This document shows, in pieces, positions 8,409-18,424 of a stretch of 64,000 nt of DNA. The stretch is from positions 159,698 to 223,697 of the forward strand of contig CAKVLH010000003.1 in the NCBI GenBank assembly GCA_934757245.1, in the 5' to 3' direction. The notes under the pieces are model-generated. The model saw only the letters and a program-made list of their open reading frames with translations, did not search any database and was not told where the DNA came from. This DNA comes from an uncultured Candidatus Melainabacteria bacterium (GTDB lineage: Bacteria; Cyanobacteriota; Vampirovibrionia; Gastranaerophilales; Gastranaerophilaceae). Position 1 is the stretch's first letter. Each line of letters begins with the position of its first letter. The position numbers were made by a program, and so were the translations under genes.

Positions 8409-9284
8409 ATGGTACCAGATAATTTAGATACATCTAGAATAAGAAAATTACTTTTTTTAGGTCCTAATGGGTCTTATAGCGATTTCGCAAAAAATAAATT
8501 TATTAATGCGTTTAATCTTAATTGTGTTAGTACAAACTTGAAATCAATATCCGGGGTAATTAAAGCATTAAAGGATGAAAATTCAGAAGATATCGTTGCT
8601 GTTATTCCGATAGAGAACTCTATAGAAGGTATTGTGCGTGAAACGCTTGATAATTTATCATTTCTAAAAAAAGAAGGTTATAAAATTATCGCAGAAACAA
8701 CTATGAACGTTGAGCATGCACTCATTGGTTTTGCAGAGAAGAAATCAGAAATTAAGATTGTTCGCTCTCATCCGCAAGCTCTTGCGCAATGCAAAAAATA
8801 TTTGCAGGATAATTTTTCGGATTCATTAATTGAAGAAGCAACACTTTCGACATCTGCAGCAGTACGTTCTTTATCGGAAAATGATAAATCAATTGTTGCA
8901 ATAGGTAGTGTTGATTGCGCTAAAATGTATAATATCCCAGTCATAGAGACTGAAATCAATGATGAAAGCAACAATCAAACTCGATTTATTTTATTAGGTA
9001 AATTTTTAGCTCCGCAAACCGGTAAAGATAAAACCAGTATAACGTTTTCTACTGAAAACAAGGCTGGTGCATTAAGTAAAATTCTAACAATTTTGGATGA
9101 ATATGGGATTAACATGTCTTATATAGATTCGCGACCTTCTAAAAAAGAATTGGGCGAATACGTTTTCTATATTGACTTTGAAGGCCATATTCACGATAAA
9201 AAAGTTGTCGATGCTTTCAATGAAATTAAGCAATATGTAAAAATGTTCTATGTGATTGGCTCATATCATTCAATTGATTCTTAA
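8409..9284 (+). CDS. pheA: Prephenate dehydratase PheA
   Basis: PheA converts prephenate to phenylpyruvate in phenylalanine synthesis. This is a stand-alone dehydratase (no chorismate mutase domain) of 291 residues with a C-terminal ACT domain. Seen in order are LGPNGSYSDFA, IPIENSIEGIVRETLDNL, the active-site TRF motif (T191-R192-F193) and the ACT-domain phenylalanine-binding motif as IDSRPSKKELGEYVFYID (family ESRP). Everything needed for activity and feedback inhibition appears present, in contrast to the paralogue at 49140. A bidirectional terminator follows. Confidence 0.93.
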   Translation: MVPDNLDTSRIRKLLFLGPNGSYSDFAKNKFINAFNLNCVSTNLKSISGVIKALKDENSEDIVAVIPIENSIEGIVRETLDNLSFLKKEGYKIIAETTMNVEHALIGFAEKKSEIKIVRSHPQALAQCKKYLQDNFSDSLIEEATLSTSAAVRSLSENDKSIVAIGSVDCAKMYNIPVIETEINDESNNQTRFILLGKFLAPQTGKDKTSITFSTENKAGALSKILTILDEYGINMSYIDSRPSKKELGEYVFYIDFEGHIHDKKVVDAFNEIKQYVKMFYVIGSYHSIDS

Positions 9285-9340
9285 AGGTTTTCTTATTGTA
9301 ATTATTTTAGTGCGCAAATTTTGCACCATTAATATTAATA

Positions 9341-9378
9341 AAAAAAGTGGAAAATATTTTACAATTTTCCACTTTTTA
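9341..9378. terminator. Bidirectional terminator between pheA and clpC
   Basis: AAAAAAGTGGAAAAT pairs with ATTTTCCACTTTTT, giving a stem with A/T runs on both sides. It sits between two convergent genes. Confidence 0.85.
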
Positions 9379-9400
9379 TTTTTAATTTATTATCTGCTTA

Positions 9401-11890
9401 TTAGCTTTCTTGAGCTACCGCTTGTTCCGCATTAGCACCTTCTTTTCTTTCGAAAACGATTTTATCGTCAACTAATTTAAGAAGGATTGTATCACCCGGT
9501 TGGTAAGCATTTGTCAAGATTTCTTCTGCAAGCTGATCTTCGATTTTCTTCTGAATCAATCTTCTCAAAGGTCTTGCGCCATAAGCTTCGTTATAACCGT
9601 CTTTTGCAAGGTAATCTTTAACTTCATCCGTAACTTCGATTGACAAATCACGTTCAGAAAGACGTTTGAATAAATCTTTCATCATCAAGTCAACGATTTG
9701 ACGGATTTCTTCCTTGCTTAAGTGTGAGAATACGATAATATCATCGATACGGTTCAAGAATTCAGGTCTGAATGCTTTTTTAAGTTCTTCGTTAACTGTA
9801 TCTTTAAGTTTTTCGTATTTATCCTTTTTAACGTCTTCTGCAGTTGAGAAACCAAGTTTGCCTTGAGTCGTAATCATACTTGCACCAACGTTAGATGTCA
9901 TAATAATTACGGTATTCTTGAAGTTGATATGACGACCTTTAGCATCAGTCAAACGTCCGTCATCAAGAATCTGTAACATGATGTTGAATACGTCAGGGTG
10001 AGCTTTTTCAATTTCGTCAAAAAGAATAACAGAGTAAGGTTTCTTTCTAACAAGTTCAGACAAATGTCCACCATCATCATAACCAACGTATCCCGGAGGG
10101 GAACCGATAAGTTTTGCAGTAGAATGTTTTTCCATAAATTCTGACATATCTACTCTTATCATATTGTCTTCGCTACCGAAAATAGCTTCTGCTAAAGCTT
10201 TTGCAAGTTCAGTTTTACCAACACCTGTAGGACCGCAGAAGATAAAGCTTCCGATTGGTCTGTTTGGAGATTTTAAACCAACTCTTGCACGTCTGATTGC
10301 TTTAGAAATAGCTGTTACAGCGTCGCTTTGTCCGATAACTCTTGCGTGAAGTGTATCTTCAAGCTTAAGCAATCTTTCTGATTCACCTTCCGTAAGTTTT
10401 GTTACAGGCACACCTGTCATTGTTGCAATAACTTCTGCAACATCATCTTCTGTTACAGTTGGTTTATTTGCATCATTTTGACGACGCCATTCTTCAGAAA
10501 CTTCTCTGATTCTATCTTTCATATTAGCTTCGTCATCTCTTAAAGCTGAAGCTCTTTCGAATTCTTGATTTCTGATTGCATCCTCTTTTTCCTTGATAAT
10601 TTCTTTCAATTCTTTATCAAGTTCTTTACCTTCAGGAGAAAGTGTGCAAACTTTTAATCTAACCTTTGAGCTTGCTTCGTCGATAACGTCAATAGCTTTG
10701 TCAGGTAAAAATCTATCGTTGATATATTTGCTTGAAAGTTTCGTAGCTGCAACGATTGCTTCATCTGAAATGTTCAAGTTGTGGTGTTCTTCGTATTTTG
10801 GTTTCAAACCACGAATAATTTCTATTGTTTCATCAATAGATGGTTCGTCAATGATTACAGGTTGGAATCTTCTTTCTAACGCTGAATCTTTTTCGATGTA
10901 CTTTCTGTATTCATCAGAAGTTGTAGCACCAATTACTTGAATTTCACCTCTTGAAAGTGCAGGTTTTAAAATGTTTGCCGCATCAATTGCACCTTCTGCA
11001 GCACCTGCTCCGATTAGGGTGTGCATTTCATCGATTACAAGAATAACATTTCCGGCTTGTCTGATTTCGTCCATAATCTTTTTAAGACGTTCTTCAAACT
11101 CACCTCTGTATTTTGTACCTGCAATCAACAAGCCCATATCAAGCTGAATGATTTTTTTATTTTCTAAAATATCAGGAACTTCACTATTTACAATTCTGAT
11201 TGCAAGACCTTCTGCAACAGCAGTTTTACCAACCCCCGGTTCGCCAAGTAAAACAGGGTTGTTTTTAGTTCTTCTTGCAAGAATTTGTATAACACGTTCA
11301 ATTTCTTTTTCTCTGCCAACAACAGGGTCAAGTCTTAGTTCTGCTGCTGCTTGAGTTAAATCTGTACCAAACTCATCAAGGCTAGGAGTTTTAACTTTAC
11401 TAGTTTGAGAACTTGAAGATGAACCGCCAACACCGGCTGATGCGGTTTGTGGTTTAGAATCACCTAACATTTTAACAACATTGCTTCTAACTTTGTTCAA
11501 GTCTACACCAAGGTTTTCTAAAACTCTTGCTGCAACGCCTTCGCCTTCGCGGATTAAGCCTAAAAGTAAGTGTTCTGTTCCGATGTAGTTATGACCAAGT
11601 TGTCTTGCTTCATCCCAAGAAAGTTCCAAAACTCTTTTTGCTCTTGGGGTAAACGGAATTTCTACGGCAACAAAGCCTGAGCCTCTGCCGATAATTTTTT
11701 CAACTTCAACTCTTGCATCTTTAAGATTCACTCCCATAGATTTAAGAGTTTTAGCTGCAATGCCTGTTCCTTCGCCGATTAAACCAAGCAAAATTTGCTC
11801 AGTACCGACAAAATTATGACCAAGTCTTCTTGCTTCTTCTTGAGCAAGCATAATGACTTTAATCGCCTTTTCAGTAAAACGTTCGAACAT
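9401..11890 (-). CDS. clpC: ATP-dependent Clp protease ATP-binding subunit ClpC
   Basis: ClpC is an AAA+ unfoldase that feeds substrates to ClpP. The 829-residue protein has duplicated Clp-N repeats (1-145), NBD1 with Walker [10 protein letters not shown] (about 216-224), and a middle region with a UVR-like helix ([22 protein letters not shown], split here as [12 protein letters not shown] then [10 protein letters not shown]). NBD2 has Walker [10 protein letters not shown] (about 550) and a C-terminal D2-small domain. The short UVR-bearing M-domain separates ClpC from ClpB. An RBS (AGAGG) lies 8 bases before the ATG. ClpC is typical of Cyanobacteria and Firmicutes, which fits the lineage inference. 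No mcsA/mcsB or ctsR is adjacent. Confidence 0.96.
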   Translation of the reverse strand: MFERFTEKAIKVIMLAQEEARRLGHNFVGTEQILLGLIGEGTGIAAKTLKSMGVNLKDARVEVEKIIGRGSGFVAVEIPFTPRAKRVLELSWDEARQLGHNYIGTEHLLLGLIREGEGVAARVLENLGVDLNKVRSNVVKMLGDSKPQTASAGVGGSSSSSQTSKVKTPSLDEFGTDLTQAAAELRLDPVVGREKEIERVIQILARRTKNNPVLLGEPGVGKTAVAEGLAIRIVNSEVPDILENKKIIQLDMGLLIAGTKYRGEFEERLKKIMDEIRQAGNVILVIDEMHTLIGAGAAEGAIDAANILKPALSRGEIQVIGATTSDEYRKYIEKDSALERRFQPVIIDEPSIDETIEIIRGLKPKYEEHHNLNISDEAIVAATKLSSKYINDRFLPDKAIDVIDEASSKVRLKVCTLSPEGKELDKELKEIIKEKEDAIRNQEFERASALRDDEANMKDRIREVSEEWRRQNDANKPTVTEDDVAEVIATMTGVPVTKLTEGESERLLKLEDTLHARVIGQSDAVTAISKAIRRARVGLKSPNRPIGSFIFCGPTGVGKTELAKALAEAIFGSEDNMIRVDMSEFMEKHSTAKLIGSPPGYVGYDDGGHLSELVRKKPYSVILFDEIEKAHPDVFNIMLQILDDGRLTDAKGRHINFKNTVIIMTSNVGASMITTQGKLGFSTAEDVKKDKYEKLKDTVNEELKKAFRPEFLNRIDDIIVFSHLSKEEIRQIVDLMMKDLFKRLSERDLSIEVTDEVKDYLAKDGYNEAYGARPLRRLIQKKIEDQLAEEILTNAYQPGDTILLKLVDDKIVFERKEGANAEQAVAQES

Positions 11891-12483
11891 TTAATATTTT
11901 CCTCTTCTTATAAAATTATAAATATATTTATATATGAATATATTACAAAAAATTTACATTTTTTTCAAGTGGTAATTAGTGAGCGAAATTCACTTTAAAG
12001 ATGCTGATATTTTGAGTTGAAAGTTGACAGTTGAAAGTGGAAAGTTGTTTTATGAAAAACATTATGGACAGTAGTGTCGAGGGATGGGTGATGTGGAAAA
12101 CGTCCGTTAGAGTGGGTTGAGTTTGCGACATCCACGCAAACGTGTCTCGCTCCCCTCTCCTTTTTTCAACTCTTCATGGAGAGGGTGCCGAAGGCGGGAG
12201 AGGGTATTAAAGAAAACAGTTTCTAAAATGGCTTGATCGCTTCAGTTTTAATCGAACTTCAGAATGGCGACAAGTAAGTCGTTTTACGCCCTGTCATTCT
12301 GAAGCCGATTAGGCTGAAGAATCCAGCTTTTTAATAACTTTTATTTTTTGTCTTGACATTATTTGAAATTCTCATAGTGGAAGTTATTATAAAATTCTAA
12401 TACTTTAACTTGAAAATTTTACAGAAGAGCGCCCTCTCCTTGGAGAAGGCGCTCTTCTAATAAAAACTATTTAATTTTTTGAC
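11891..12483. other. Gene-free gap of about 590 bp carrying several repeat fragments
   Basis: Beyond the clpC promoter side there is no convincing gene. The gap holds a half-copy of the AGTTGACAGTTGAAAGTGG element (about 12013-12048; full palindromic copy at 23725), a CCCCTCTCC...GGAGAGGG element (about 12152-12206), and a CATTCTGAAG...CTGAAGAATCC element (about 12240-12335), whose motif recurs at 18242-18281. It ends with a perfect hairpin before the next gene. Confidence 0.7.
12423..12458 (-). terminator. GC-rich hairpin downstream of the 111-residue gene
   Basis: AGAAGAGCGCC and GGCGCTCTTCT form a long perfect stem around CTCTCCTTGGAGAA. On the minus strand it follows the stop codon at 12484 and is followed by GTAAAATTTT, so it may act as a terminator although the T-run is broken. 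Confidence 0.55.
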
Positions 12484-12819
12484 TTATTGACCAAAGTTAT
12501 AAGTGAAAGAGCTTTGAATTGCTGAATTTACAGCACCTTTTGCAGAATTTAATTCCGTATCAACCATTTGTAATCTGGTTTGATATTCTTGCATTTGCAA
12601 GTCTAATTTTTTCTCTAAAATAGTGAGTTTATCTCGTCGAGCCTCTAATTGTTTAACTGCGGGGTTGTCGGGATCTAAGTCATTACCTAGAGCCATAATT
12701 TCATCAGAGGATGCAACTAACTCCATCTTGGCAGATGCAATCCACTGCACTTTTGTTTCCAGCGATATTTTATATGCTGTTAAGTACATCATTCTGAAAC
12801 TTGAGGCTATTAATCCCAT
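12484..12819 (-). CDS. Short coiled-coil paralogue of the 587-residue cluster protein
   Basis: I do not recognise a named family. The 111 residues open with MGLIASSFRMMYLTAYK and end with a helical LEKKLDLQMQEYQTRL...VDTELNSAKGAV...SSFTYNFG tail. Both ends align with those of the 587-residue protein at 14610: MGMAASQARYLALVARK at the N-terminus and RLKQLDTEQNAL...NVEKSFKTFGG at the C-terminus. This looks like a minimal version lacking the large central domain. The heptad-like character suggests assembly into a filament or export as a helical substrate, but that is inference. It is the last gene of the minus-strand cluster. Confidence 0.75.
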   Translation of the reverse strand: MGLIASSFRMMYLTAYKISLETKVQWIASAKMELVASSDEIMALGNDLDPDNPAVKQLEARRDKLTILEKKLDLQMQEYQTRLQMVDTELNSAKGAVNSAIQSSFTYNFGQ

Positions 12820-12831
12820 AACACACGTTCC

Positions 12832-13107
12832 TTATCTTGTTTCGTTTAAATTCTTACCTTTCAGGAATGTGTGTTCATTACTTTCTGCAATCAAGCTTTC
12901 CATTTTGTGCAACTGATGCTTGTGATAATTAACCCTATACTTTGCCATTTTTAGTTTTTGTCTAATGGTAAGCATATCCTTAAGGCTTGATATTAAACTG
13001 ATGAGTAATGCCTTTAATGGATTTTTTCGTTTAAAGAAAGAACGAGCGAAATTCATAAAGTTCATTAGTCGTTTTACATTATCTTGTAGTTCTTCACGCA
13101 TAAGCAT
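12832..13107 (-). CDS. Small basic hypothetical protein of the coiled-coil cluster
   Basis: This 91-residue, Lys/Arg-rich, mostly helical protein has no recognisable domain. AGGAG lies 3 bases before the ATG at 13107 and 9 bases before a second in-frame ATG at 13101, so the latter is an equally good start. It ends 12 bp before the 111-residue gene and is presumably cotranscribed with it. Function unknown. Confidence 0.55.
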   Translation of the reverse strand: MLMREELQDNVKRLMNFMNFARSFFKRKNPLKALLISLISSLKDMLTIRQKLKMAKYRVNYHKHQLHKMESLIAESNEHTFLKGKNLNETR

Positions 13108-13202
13108 TTTCTCCTATGCATTCTAAGCCTACATGTATTATAAAACACGATAAGCTAAAAAATTGCCTTTTTAGTAGGGTATTTGTTACATTTGTTAACA
13201 TG

Positions 13203-13433
13203 TTATTTTGAACTAGTCCTATTTGTTGTAATACTGTTGAAAATAAATCGATTTTTATAATATTGGTCTTTTACTACATTATTATTTAACGGCATTTTTT
13301 TTAAAAACTTTAATTCTTTTTGGTTATAATAGCGCTGTTCGTTACAAAAATTTACAAATGACGCTATCGTTTTCACTATAGCGTTATCAAAAAACAGATC
13401 TAAAATTTTTCGTAAAAATGTTCGTGTTTGCAT
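13203..13433 (-). CDS. Doubtful small ORF in the coiled-coil cluster
   Basis: The 76-codon frame (MQTRTFLRKILDLFF...) lies in the operon direction, with a weak purine stretch (GAAGAAAAGAA) before its ATG. Its AT-rich composition and N/K/Y-rich tail could equally be chance. No homology is recognised. Confidence 0.25.
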   Translation of the reverse strand: MQTRTFLRKILDLFFDNAIVKTIASFVNFCNEQRYYNQKELKFLKKMPLNNNVVKDQYYKNRFIFNSITTNRTSSK

Positions 13434-13445
13434 TTCTTTTCTTCA

Positions 13446-13583
13446 GGGGAATAAGGTAATAGGGTAATAAGGGAATAAGTGATATTAAATTTTTCTCTAT
13501 CATAAATTACGTTCAATAAGCGAATTATTTTTAAATTATTTTAAAACCTCTTATTGCCTTATTACCCTATTACCTTATTCCCT
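13446..13583. repeat. Palindromic element GGGAATAAGG, copy 1 (subtype I)
   Basis: Outer arms GGGAATAAGGTAATAGGG and CCCTATTACCTTATTCCC are reverse complements and enclose about 70 bp containing TTACGTTCAATAAGCGAATT. The same core and arms recur at 14463. Arms are shared with the copies at 43158, 43711, 44279 and 46122. Confidence 0.92.
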
Positions 13584-13588
13584 TCTCT

Positions 13589-14446
13589 TTACAAGTCTTG
13601 AATATCTTTGCTTGCGGACTCAATATCATCTTTAAGCATTTTTCTTACAATGTCGCCTTGTGTATCTAACATTTTGCAAACGGTTTCAATGTTTGCAACT
13701 TTTTGAGAAAGTATTGTATCTGCATTTGCCACAATATTGCTGGAAACTGTTTGATAAGCAGATAATGCAGCAGATGTTGTTCCCTGCATCAAATTGCCCA
13801 TAACAACCGCTGGTAAACCGAATTCTCCCAAATATGGAGCTGCTGCTGTCATAATACCGCCCCAACCTGAAACAAGTCCGGCAAGTGGCATTAATATGTT
13901 AGAAGCTCCGATTCCGTAACCGTTAGCTGTTCCAACTCCATAAGCAGCTGTGCTTGCTATATCTGCAATGCTTCCGATTCCGGATGCAAAGCCGGTTGTC
14001 GCACCGTCAGAAGAGCCAAAACCTGTTAAAAGATTTTGGATGCCGGAAGCTCCACCTGTTGTTGTTCCACTTTGGCGATAACCAAAATTTGATGCGTAAC
14101 CGCTAGGAAAACCTGAATAATTGCCTAAACTGTTTACGCCAAATGATGAGTAAGTTCCTGTTGTTCCACCTGTCCCACCGGTATATTGAGACCAGTAAGA
14201 AGTTCCGGGGATGTTCATTGCGGAAGTTCCGCCTAAAGTTGTCATAAAAGCGGATGGCGCGAATAAACTTGCTAATTGGTACAAAAAACCTCCGGCAGCT
14301 TCAAAACCTGTTCCTGAACTTGCAGAACCTGAAACTGTTAAGTCTCTTAATCTGTCATAAGTTTCGTATAGCATAACTTTAGCGTCAGCGGATGCTGCGC
14401 CAAATCGGTTCGCCATTACTAAATATCCATCGTTTTTGTATGACAT
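13589..14446 (-). CDS. Gly/Ala/Ser-rich hypothetical protein of the coiled-coil cluster
   Basis: The start at MSYKNDGYLVMANRFG is chosen because GAGG lies 7 bases upstream; a longer frame begins 5 codons earlier without support. The 285-residue protein has a helical N-terminus (about 1-40). A long Gly/Ser/Thr/Tyr-rich central region (about 45-150, many GG, SG and TGG steps) and Ala-rich helices follow, then a charged coiled-coil-like C-terminus (LSQKVANIETVCKMLDTQGD and onward). Composition resembles secreted or surface structural proteins, but no signal peptide is seen. It lies between two copies of the same palindromic element. Function unknown. Confidence 0.7.
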   Translation of the reverse strand: MSYKNDGYLVMANRFGAASADAKVMLYETYDRLRDLTVSGSASSGTGFEAAGGFLYQLASLFAPSAFMTTLGGTSAMNIPGTSYWSQYTGGTGGTTGTYSSFGVNSLGNYSGFPSGYASNFGYRQSGTTTGGASGIQNLLTGFGSSDGATTGFASGIGSIADIASTAAYGVGTANGYGIGASNILMPLAGLVSGWGGIMTAAAPYLGEFGLPAVVMGNLMQGTTSAALSAYQTVSSNIVANADTILSQKVANIETVCKMLDTQGDIVRKMLKDDIESASKDIQDL

Positions 14447-14462
14447 TTTGTACCTCTTCAAA

Positions 14463-14598
14463 GGGAATAAGGTAATGAGGGAATAAGGGAATCAGTGGTA
14501 TTAAATTTTTCTCTATAAATTACGTTCAATAAGCGAATTGTTTTTTATTATTTTAAAACCTCTTATTGCCTTATTACCCTATTGCCTTATTACCTCAT
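14463..14598. repeat. Palindromic element GGGAATAAGG, copy 2 (subtype I)
   Basis: Same organisation and nearly the same core as copy 1 (ATTAAATTTTTCTCTAT, TTACGTTCAATAAGCGAATT, TTTTAAAACCTCTTATTGCC). It occupies the gap between the 285- and 587-residue genes. Confidence 0.92.
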
Positions 14599-14609
14599 TT
14601 AACTACCTA

Positions 14610-16373
14610 CTACCCGCCGAATGTCTTAAATGATTTTTCGACGTTATCCTTAACAACCTTAGATACAGCGTCGATTTCGGTTGAAAGCGCGTTTTGTTCT
14701 GTATCAAGCTGTTTAAGTCTTAATTCTAACTGCTGATCTTCTTGTTGAATTAAAGAAGTTTTAGCGTTAATATCTTGCACCATTTTATCATATTGCGCAT
14801 TTTCATAATAATACTGATTCATAGCGTCTTGATAAGCCGCATCATCAGTAATTGTTTCAGCATTAAGCGTATATTTAATCGTATCATCACCAATTCTTAC
14901 TGATGCGAAACGACCATTACTGTCTGTTTCTAACAAAGCCTTGTCAGTCTTATTAATATTTGTAGAAACATAACTTGCATTATAATATGGTAACTTTTGT
15001 TGATTATCAATATGATTTATACCTTCGCCACTGTTTGCGGTTTCTGCCAAATCATAGTAAGTTGTGTAATATGTTGTGCCGTTCATCGTGAAGCTGTAAA
15101 TACCACCTGAATACGTGCTTGCATCATAAGTTCCATTTGTAGTATTAAAGCATTTAGTAAGAGTTGTGTTTACATCTTGAGCCTTCATATCCTTGATAAT
15201 TTGCGAAATTTCAGCCATTTGATCGTCAGTAAGTGCGCTTAATGGAGTTAATTTACAGTTTCCTACATATCCAGGTACACTCATCGCATCAAAAGTTGCT
15301 TCTGCTAAATCTAATCGACCTTTTGCAGTATTAGTAGAAGTGTTTAGATTTTCAACTTCTCCTTTCATTTCATTGATAGATTTCCAAGTTTCACTATCTT
15401 TTTTATCAGCAGGATTTTCAATGTGATAAGAAGGAAGAATTGTGCTTGTTCCATTACCACTGGAACTTATTAGTGCGTCTAAATCAGATTTGAAAGCAAT
15501 TGTTTTTGATTTTGAATCATAGTAAATTTCAGAATTATCAAATTTATCTTTATCTAAAGCACCATAGTTTTTCAACAACTCGATTGCATCAGCAATTTCA
15601 TTTCTTGTTGTATCATCTATATCCTTACTGCTAAAAGGTTTATAGACAGGTTTATCAGTTTTTTCAACAACCTTTATTCCATCGGTACTACCTTCATACT
15701 TATTGCCGTCTTCGGTATAGTAATCATTGCCGTTTTTATATATTCTTTTTCCATCAACTGTGGTATAAAGCGGATAACCATCTTTAGTTTTATCCTGAAG
15801 TGTTAGTGTATAGTTACCACTGGCATCATCAATAGTATGGTTTAGTACATTTGAATTCAAAGAACTATCAGCATAATTTTGCAATTTAGATGCTTCTGAA
15901 AGTTTAGTCTTATAATTAGCTAAATTTGTATCATAATCCGCTTGAGCTTCTGTTATTTCTTTTTGAGCATTCTGAATTGCTCGTATTTGTGCACTATAAT
16001 CCGTTGAACTTGTCGGAATTGCACCTGTGAATTGTACTTGCGGGTCATTTAATTTCTTTTGAGAACCGGTATAAACATTTGATTTGTAATGATAGTTAAT
16101 TACATAGTTATAATCTTCTTCCGGTGTTGCAAGTTGTTGCCAACTATCAATTGTTATACTATTAACACCATCAGTAAAGGAATACTGAACTTTTGTAAAA
16201 TCTTGTGTGCTAGGAGGTACTGGTACATTCAAGCCTAGCATTTGATTAAACAAATTAGCCGTCTGATTCGATAATACAGTACGCGCTTGGTTAATCTGTT
16301 GTCCTTCGTATTCGCAATTTGATTTTCTTGCAACCAGAGCTAAATATCTGGCTTGTGATGCTGCCATACCCAT
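14610..16373 (-). CDS. Large coiled-coil-flanked protein, N-terminus MGMAASQARYL
   Basis: This 587-residue protein is not assigned to a named family. The N-terminal helix (MGMAASQARYLALVARK...QGQQINQAR-like, residues 1-45) and a C-terminal helix (about 540-587, ending SFKTFGG) flank a large, polar central region. That region is rich in Tyr, Asp, Thr and Asn and contains repeated YYT/TTYY segments. The arrangement (conserved terminal helices, variable middle) recalls flagellin- or hook-like axial proteins, but no flagellar gene is nearby, so this is only an analogy. AGGAG lies about 8 bases before the ATG. The 111-residue gene at 12484 shares both ends. Confidence 0.75.
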   Translation of the reverse strand: MGMAASQARYLALVARKSNCEYEGQQINQARTVLSNQTANLFNQMLGLNVPVPPSTQDFTKVQYSFTDGVNSITIDSWQQLATPEEDYNYVINYHYKSNVYTGSQKKLNDPQVQFTGAIPTSSTDYSAQIRAIQNAQKEITEAQADYDTNLANYKTKLSEASKLQNYADSSLNSNVLNHTIDDASGNYTLTLQDKTKDGYPLYTTVDGKRIYKNGNDYYTEDGNKYEGSTDGIKVVEKTDKPVYKPFSSKDIDDTTRNEIADAIELLKNYGALDKDKFDNSEIYYDSKSKTIAFKSDLDALISSSGNGTSTILPSYHIENPADKKDSETWKSINEMKGEVENLNTSTNTAKGRLDLAEATFDAMSVPGYVGNCKLTPLSALTDDQMAEISQIIKDMKAQDVNTTLTKCFNTTNGTYDASTYSGGIYSFTMNGTTYYTTYYDLAETANSGEGINHIDNQQKLPYYNASYVSTNINKTDKALLETDSNGRFASVRIGDDTIKYTLNAETITDDAAYQDAMNQYYYENAQYDKMVQDINAKTSLIQQEDQQLELRLKQLDTEQNALSTEIDAVSKVVKDNVEKSFKTFGG

Positions 16374-16670
16374 AGCGGTATCTCCTATGTTTCTCCCTTT
16401 TCTTTCAAAAAGGGGTTGAGGTGATATTATTCACCTTATTAGTGTTACATTCTTCTATGATTCTTTTAATGGGATATTAAAATAAGTCAATTCTTATAAT
16501 AGTATTATACGTTATTTTTACAAAATTTAATAAAGGGAATAAACAAAAATCCTTTATTTGATGTATGTTAAATAAGAAAAATAGTATAAATGGTTGAATA
16601 GGAGCATTGCTTTTATTATGTGTATGCATAAATCAAATGAAATCACACTAAGATTTTAGTTTAATTACAT
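16374..16670. other. Gap upstream of the 587-residue gene
   Basis: It contains two short hairpins in the probable leader (CCCTTTT...AAAAAGGG near 16396-16415 and AGGTGA...TCACCT near 16421-16436) and a minus-strand TATAAT-like box near 16503. No gene is seen. Confidence 0.4.
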
Positions 16671-18059
16671 TTACACAGAAGCCATTTTTTCTTGAAGAGT
16701 ATGAGCGGAATCTTCGTAACCTGCTCTACCCATTAGAGCATAAGTATAATTTTTAGCTTGCTCTACTCCAGGTTGGTTGAACGTATTTATATTATATAAT
16801 TCACCGGCAATTGCTGTTTGAACTTCAAGCATATAAAGAAGTTGAGCGACATTATACTCATCAATCTTTTCTAATGAAATTGTCATTGTAGGACGTGAAT
16901 AATCCGCCAATGCTACTCTTGTAGAGTCAGCTTCCGCATTAATTAAATCATTAATCGTTTTGCCACCTAAATAACCAATTCCGGTGTATTCAAATATTTT
17001 CGGAATTTCCAATGTTGTGTCAAAATTATTAACTCGAATAAATGTAATAATTTTATTATTTGGTCCTTCATTATACAACTGAATTTGTGAGTGTTGATCA
17101 GTTGCTCCGACTGCCTTAACAGGAGTTGGACCAACATTAACTTTTTCACCGGAATTGTTATATTCTTTGCCTAAAGACTCTGCCCAAAGTTGAACATACC
17201 AATCTGAAACATATTTTAGCCTGCTCGAATAAGGCATCATAACTGAAATGTTTTTACCTTTTTCTACATCCATGAGATATTGAACTAAAGCACCTTGAGC
17301 TGCAATATTTTGATGAATATCAGTATTTTTAAGCGCCAAATCCATGTCTTTAATACCATTCATAATTTGGTCTATATCTAAACCAACAAGCGCAAATGGA
17401 ACTAAACCAACTGCTGAAAATACAGAAAATCTTCCGCCAACATCATCAGGCACTACAAAAGTTTTGTACCCTTCTTGGTCTGCTAATTGTCTTAAAACTC
17501 CTATTTTTTTATCTGTTGTAGCAACAATATTTCTTCTGTAATTATCTCCAAGTTCTTTTTCTAAGCGGTCTTTAATTATCATGTATTGAGACATTGTTTC
17601 CGCCGTAGAACCTGATTTTGTAATTACATTAACCAAAGTTTTTTTTAAATCAAGGATGTCTAAAAGTCCGTTCATTGAATCAGGATCAATATTATCTAGG
17701 AAAAAGATTCTAGGTAAACCATTTCTCTGTTCTGGTGTTAAAAGGTTCCAATAAGGTTTAAGCAAAGCTTCTGTTACAGCTAAACCTCCTAAAGCAGAGC
17801 CACCGATTCCTAAAACAAGGATGTTATCAAATCTTCCTTCAACCATTGAAGCAAATTCTTTAACATACCAAACAGTTTCTTCGTTATAGCCTAAATTCAT
17901 CCATTGCAACCATTGTCCCGGCTTATCTTTGCGTTGATTTAAGTTCTTAATTATATCAGAAATTTGTTGTTTGTAGTTTTCAAATTTTTCATACAAGTTT
18001 AAACCATTTTCTTCGCCAATGACCGCAGAATCAACATTTCTGCAATTAAGTTTAAGCAT
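16671..18059 (-). CDS. pgi: Glucose-6-phosphate isomerase
   Basis: Pgi interconverts glucose-6-phosphate and fructose-6-phosphate. The protein has 462 residues from ATG at 18059, which has AAAGGA 7 bases upstream; a TTG two codons earlier is less likely. Family motifs are VLGIGGSALGGLAV, NVITKSGSTAETM, DVGGRFSVFSAVGLVP, ATDQHSQIQLYNEGP and the final QPGVEQAKNYTYALMGR. These cover the phosphate-binding SIS loops and the C-terminal signature. It stands alone, upstream of the coiled-coil cluster on the same strand. Confidence 0.95.
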   Translation of the reverse strand: MLKLNCRNVDSAVIGEENGLNLYEKFENYKQQISDIIKNLNQRKDKPGQWLQWMNLGYNEETVWYVKEFASMVEGRFDNILVLGIGGSALGGLAVTEALLKPYWNLLTPEQRNGLPRIFFLDNIDPDSMNGLLDILDLKKTLVNVITKSGSTAETMSQYMIIKDRLEKELGDNYRRNIVATTDKKIGVLRQLADQEGYKTFVVPDDVGGRFSVFSAVGLVPFALVGLDIDQIMNGIKDMDLALKNTDIHQNIAAQGALVQYLMDVEKGKNISVMMPYSSRLKYVSDWYVQLWAESLGKEYNNSGEKVNVGPTPVKAVGATDQHSQIQLYNEGPNNKIITFIRVNNFDTTLEIPKIFEYTGIGYLGGKTINDLINAEADSTRVALADYSRPTMTISLEKIDEYNVAQLLYMLEVQTAIAGELYNINTFNQPGVEQAKNYTYALMGRAGYEDSAHTLQEKMASV

Positions 18060-18424
18060 CCACAAATCCTTTCTCTAAAACTTAACACCCTTATTTTAAT
18101 TGTACTATTAACAATTATTATTTCAAGCAAGAGAGAGTTGTTGTAAGAGCTTGAATATTTATAAAACCCAAGGTTTGCTTTGTTGTCAATTGTAATCATT
18201 GTGCTTCGCAATAGCTTGGCATCAGACTTTTTAGTGTGCAGTCATTCTGAAGTTCGATTAGAACTGAAGAATCCAGCTTTAAAATAACTATTTTTATTTT
18301 TATAAAACCCTCTTCTTTTACACCTCTTTTTGCCTACTTTTTTCTACTGATACCAACAGACACTATATTATTTTACCCCTCACCCCAGCTCTTTCTCCTG
18401 CAAGGGGCGAGGGGTATAAACCGA

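Noticed and set aside
10593..10940. 115-codon plus-strand ORF inside clpC
   Set aside because: Antisense to a strongly conserved AAA+ domain.
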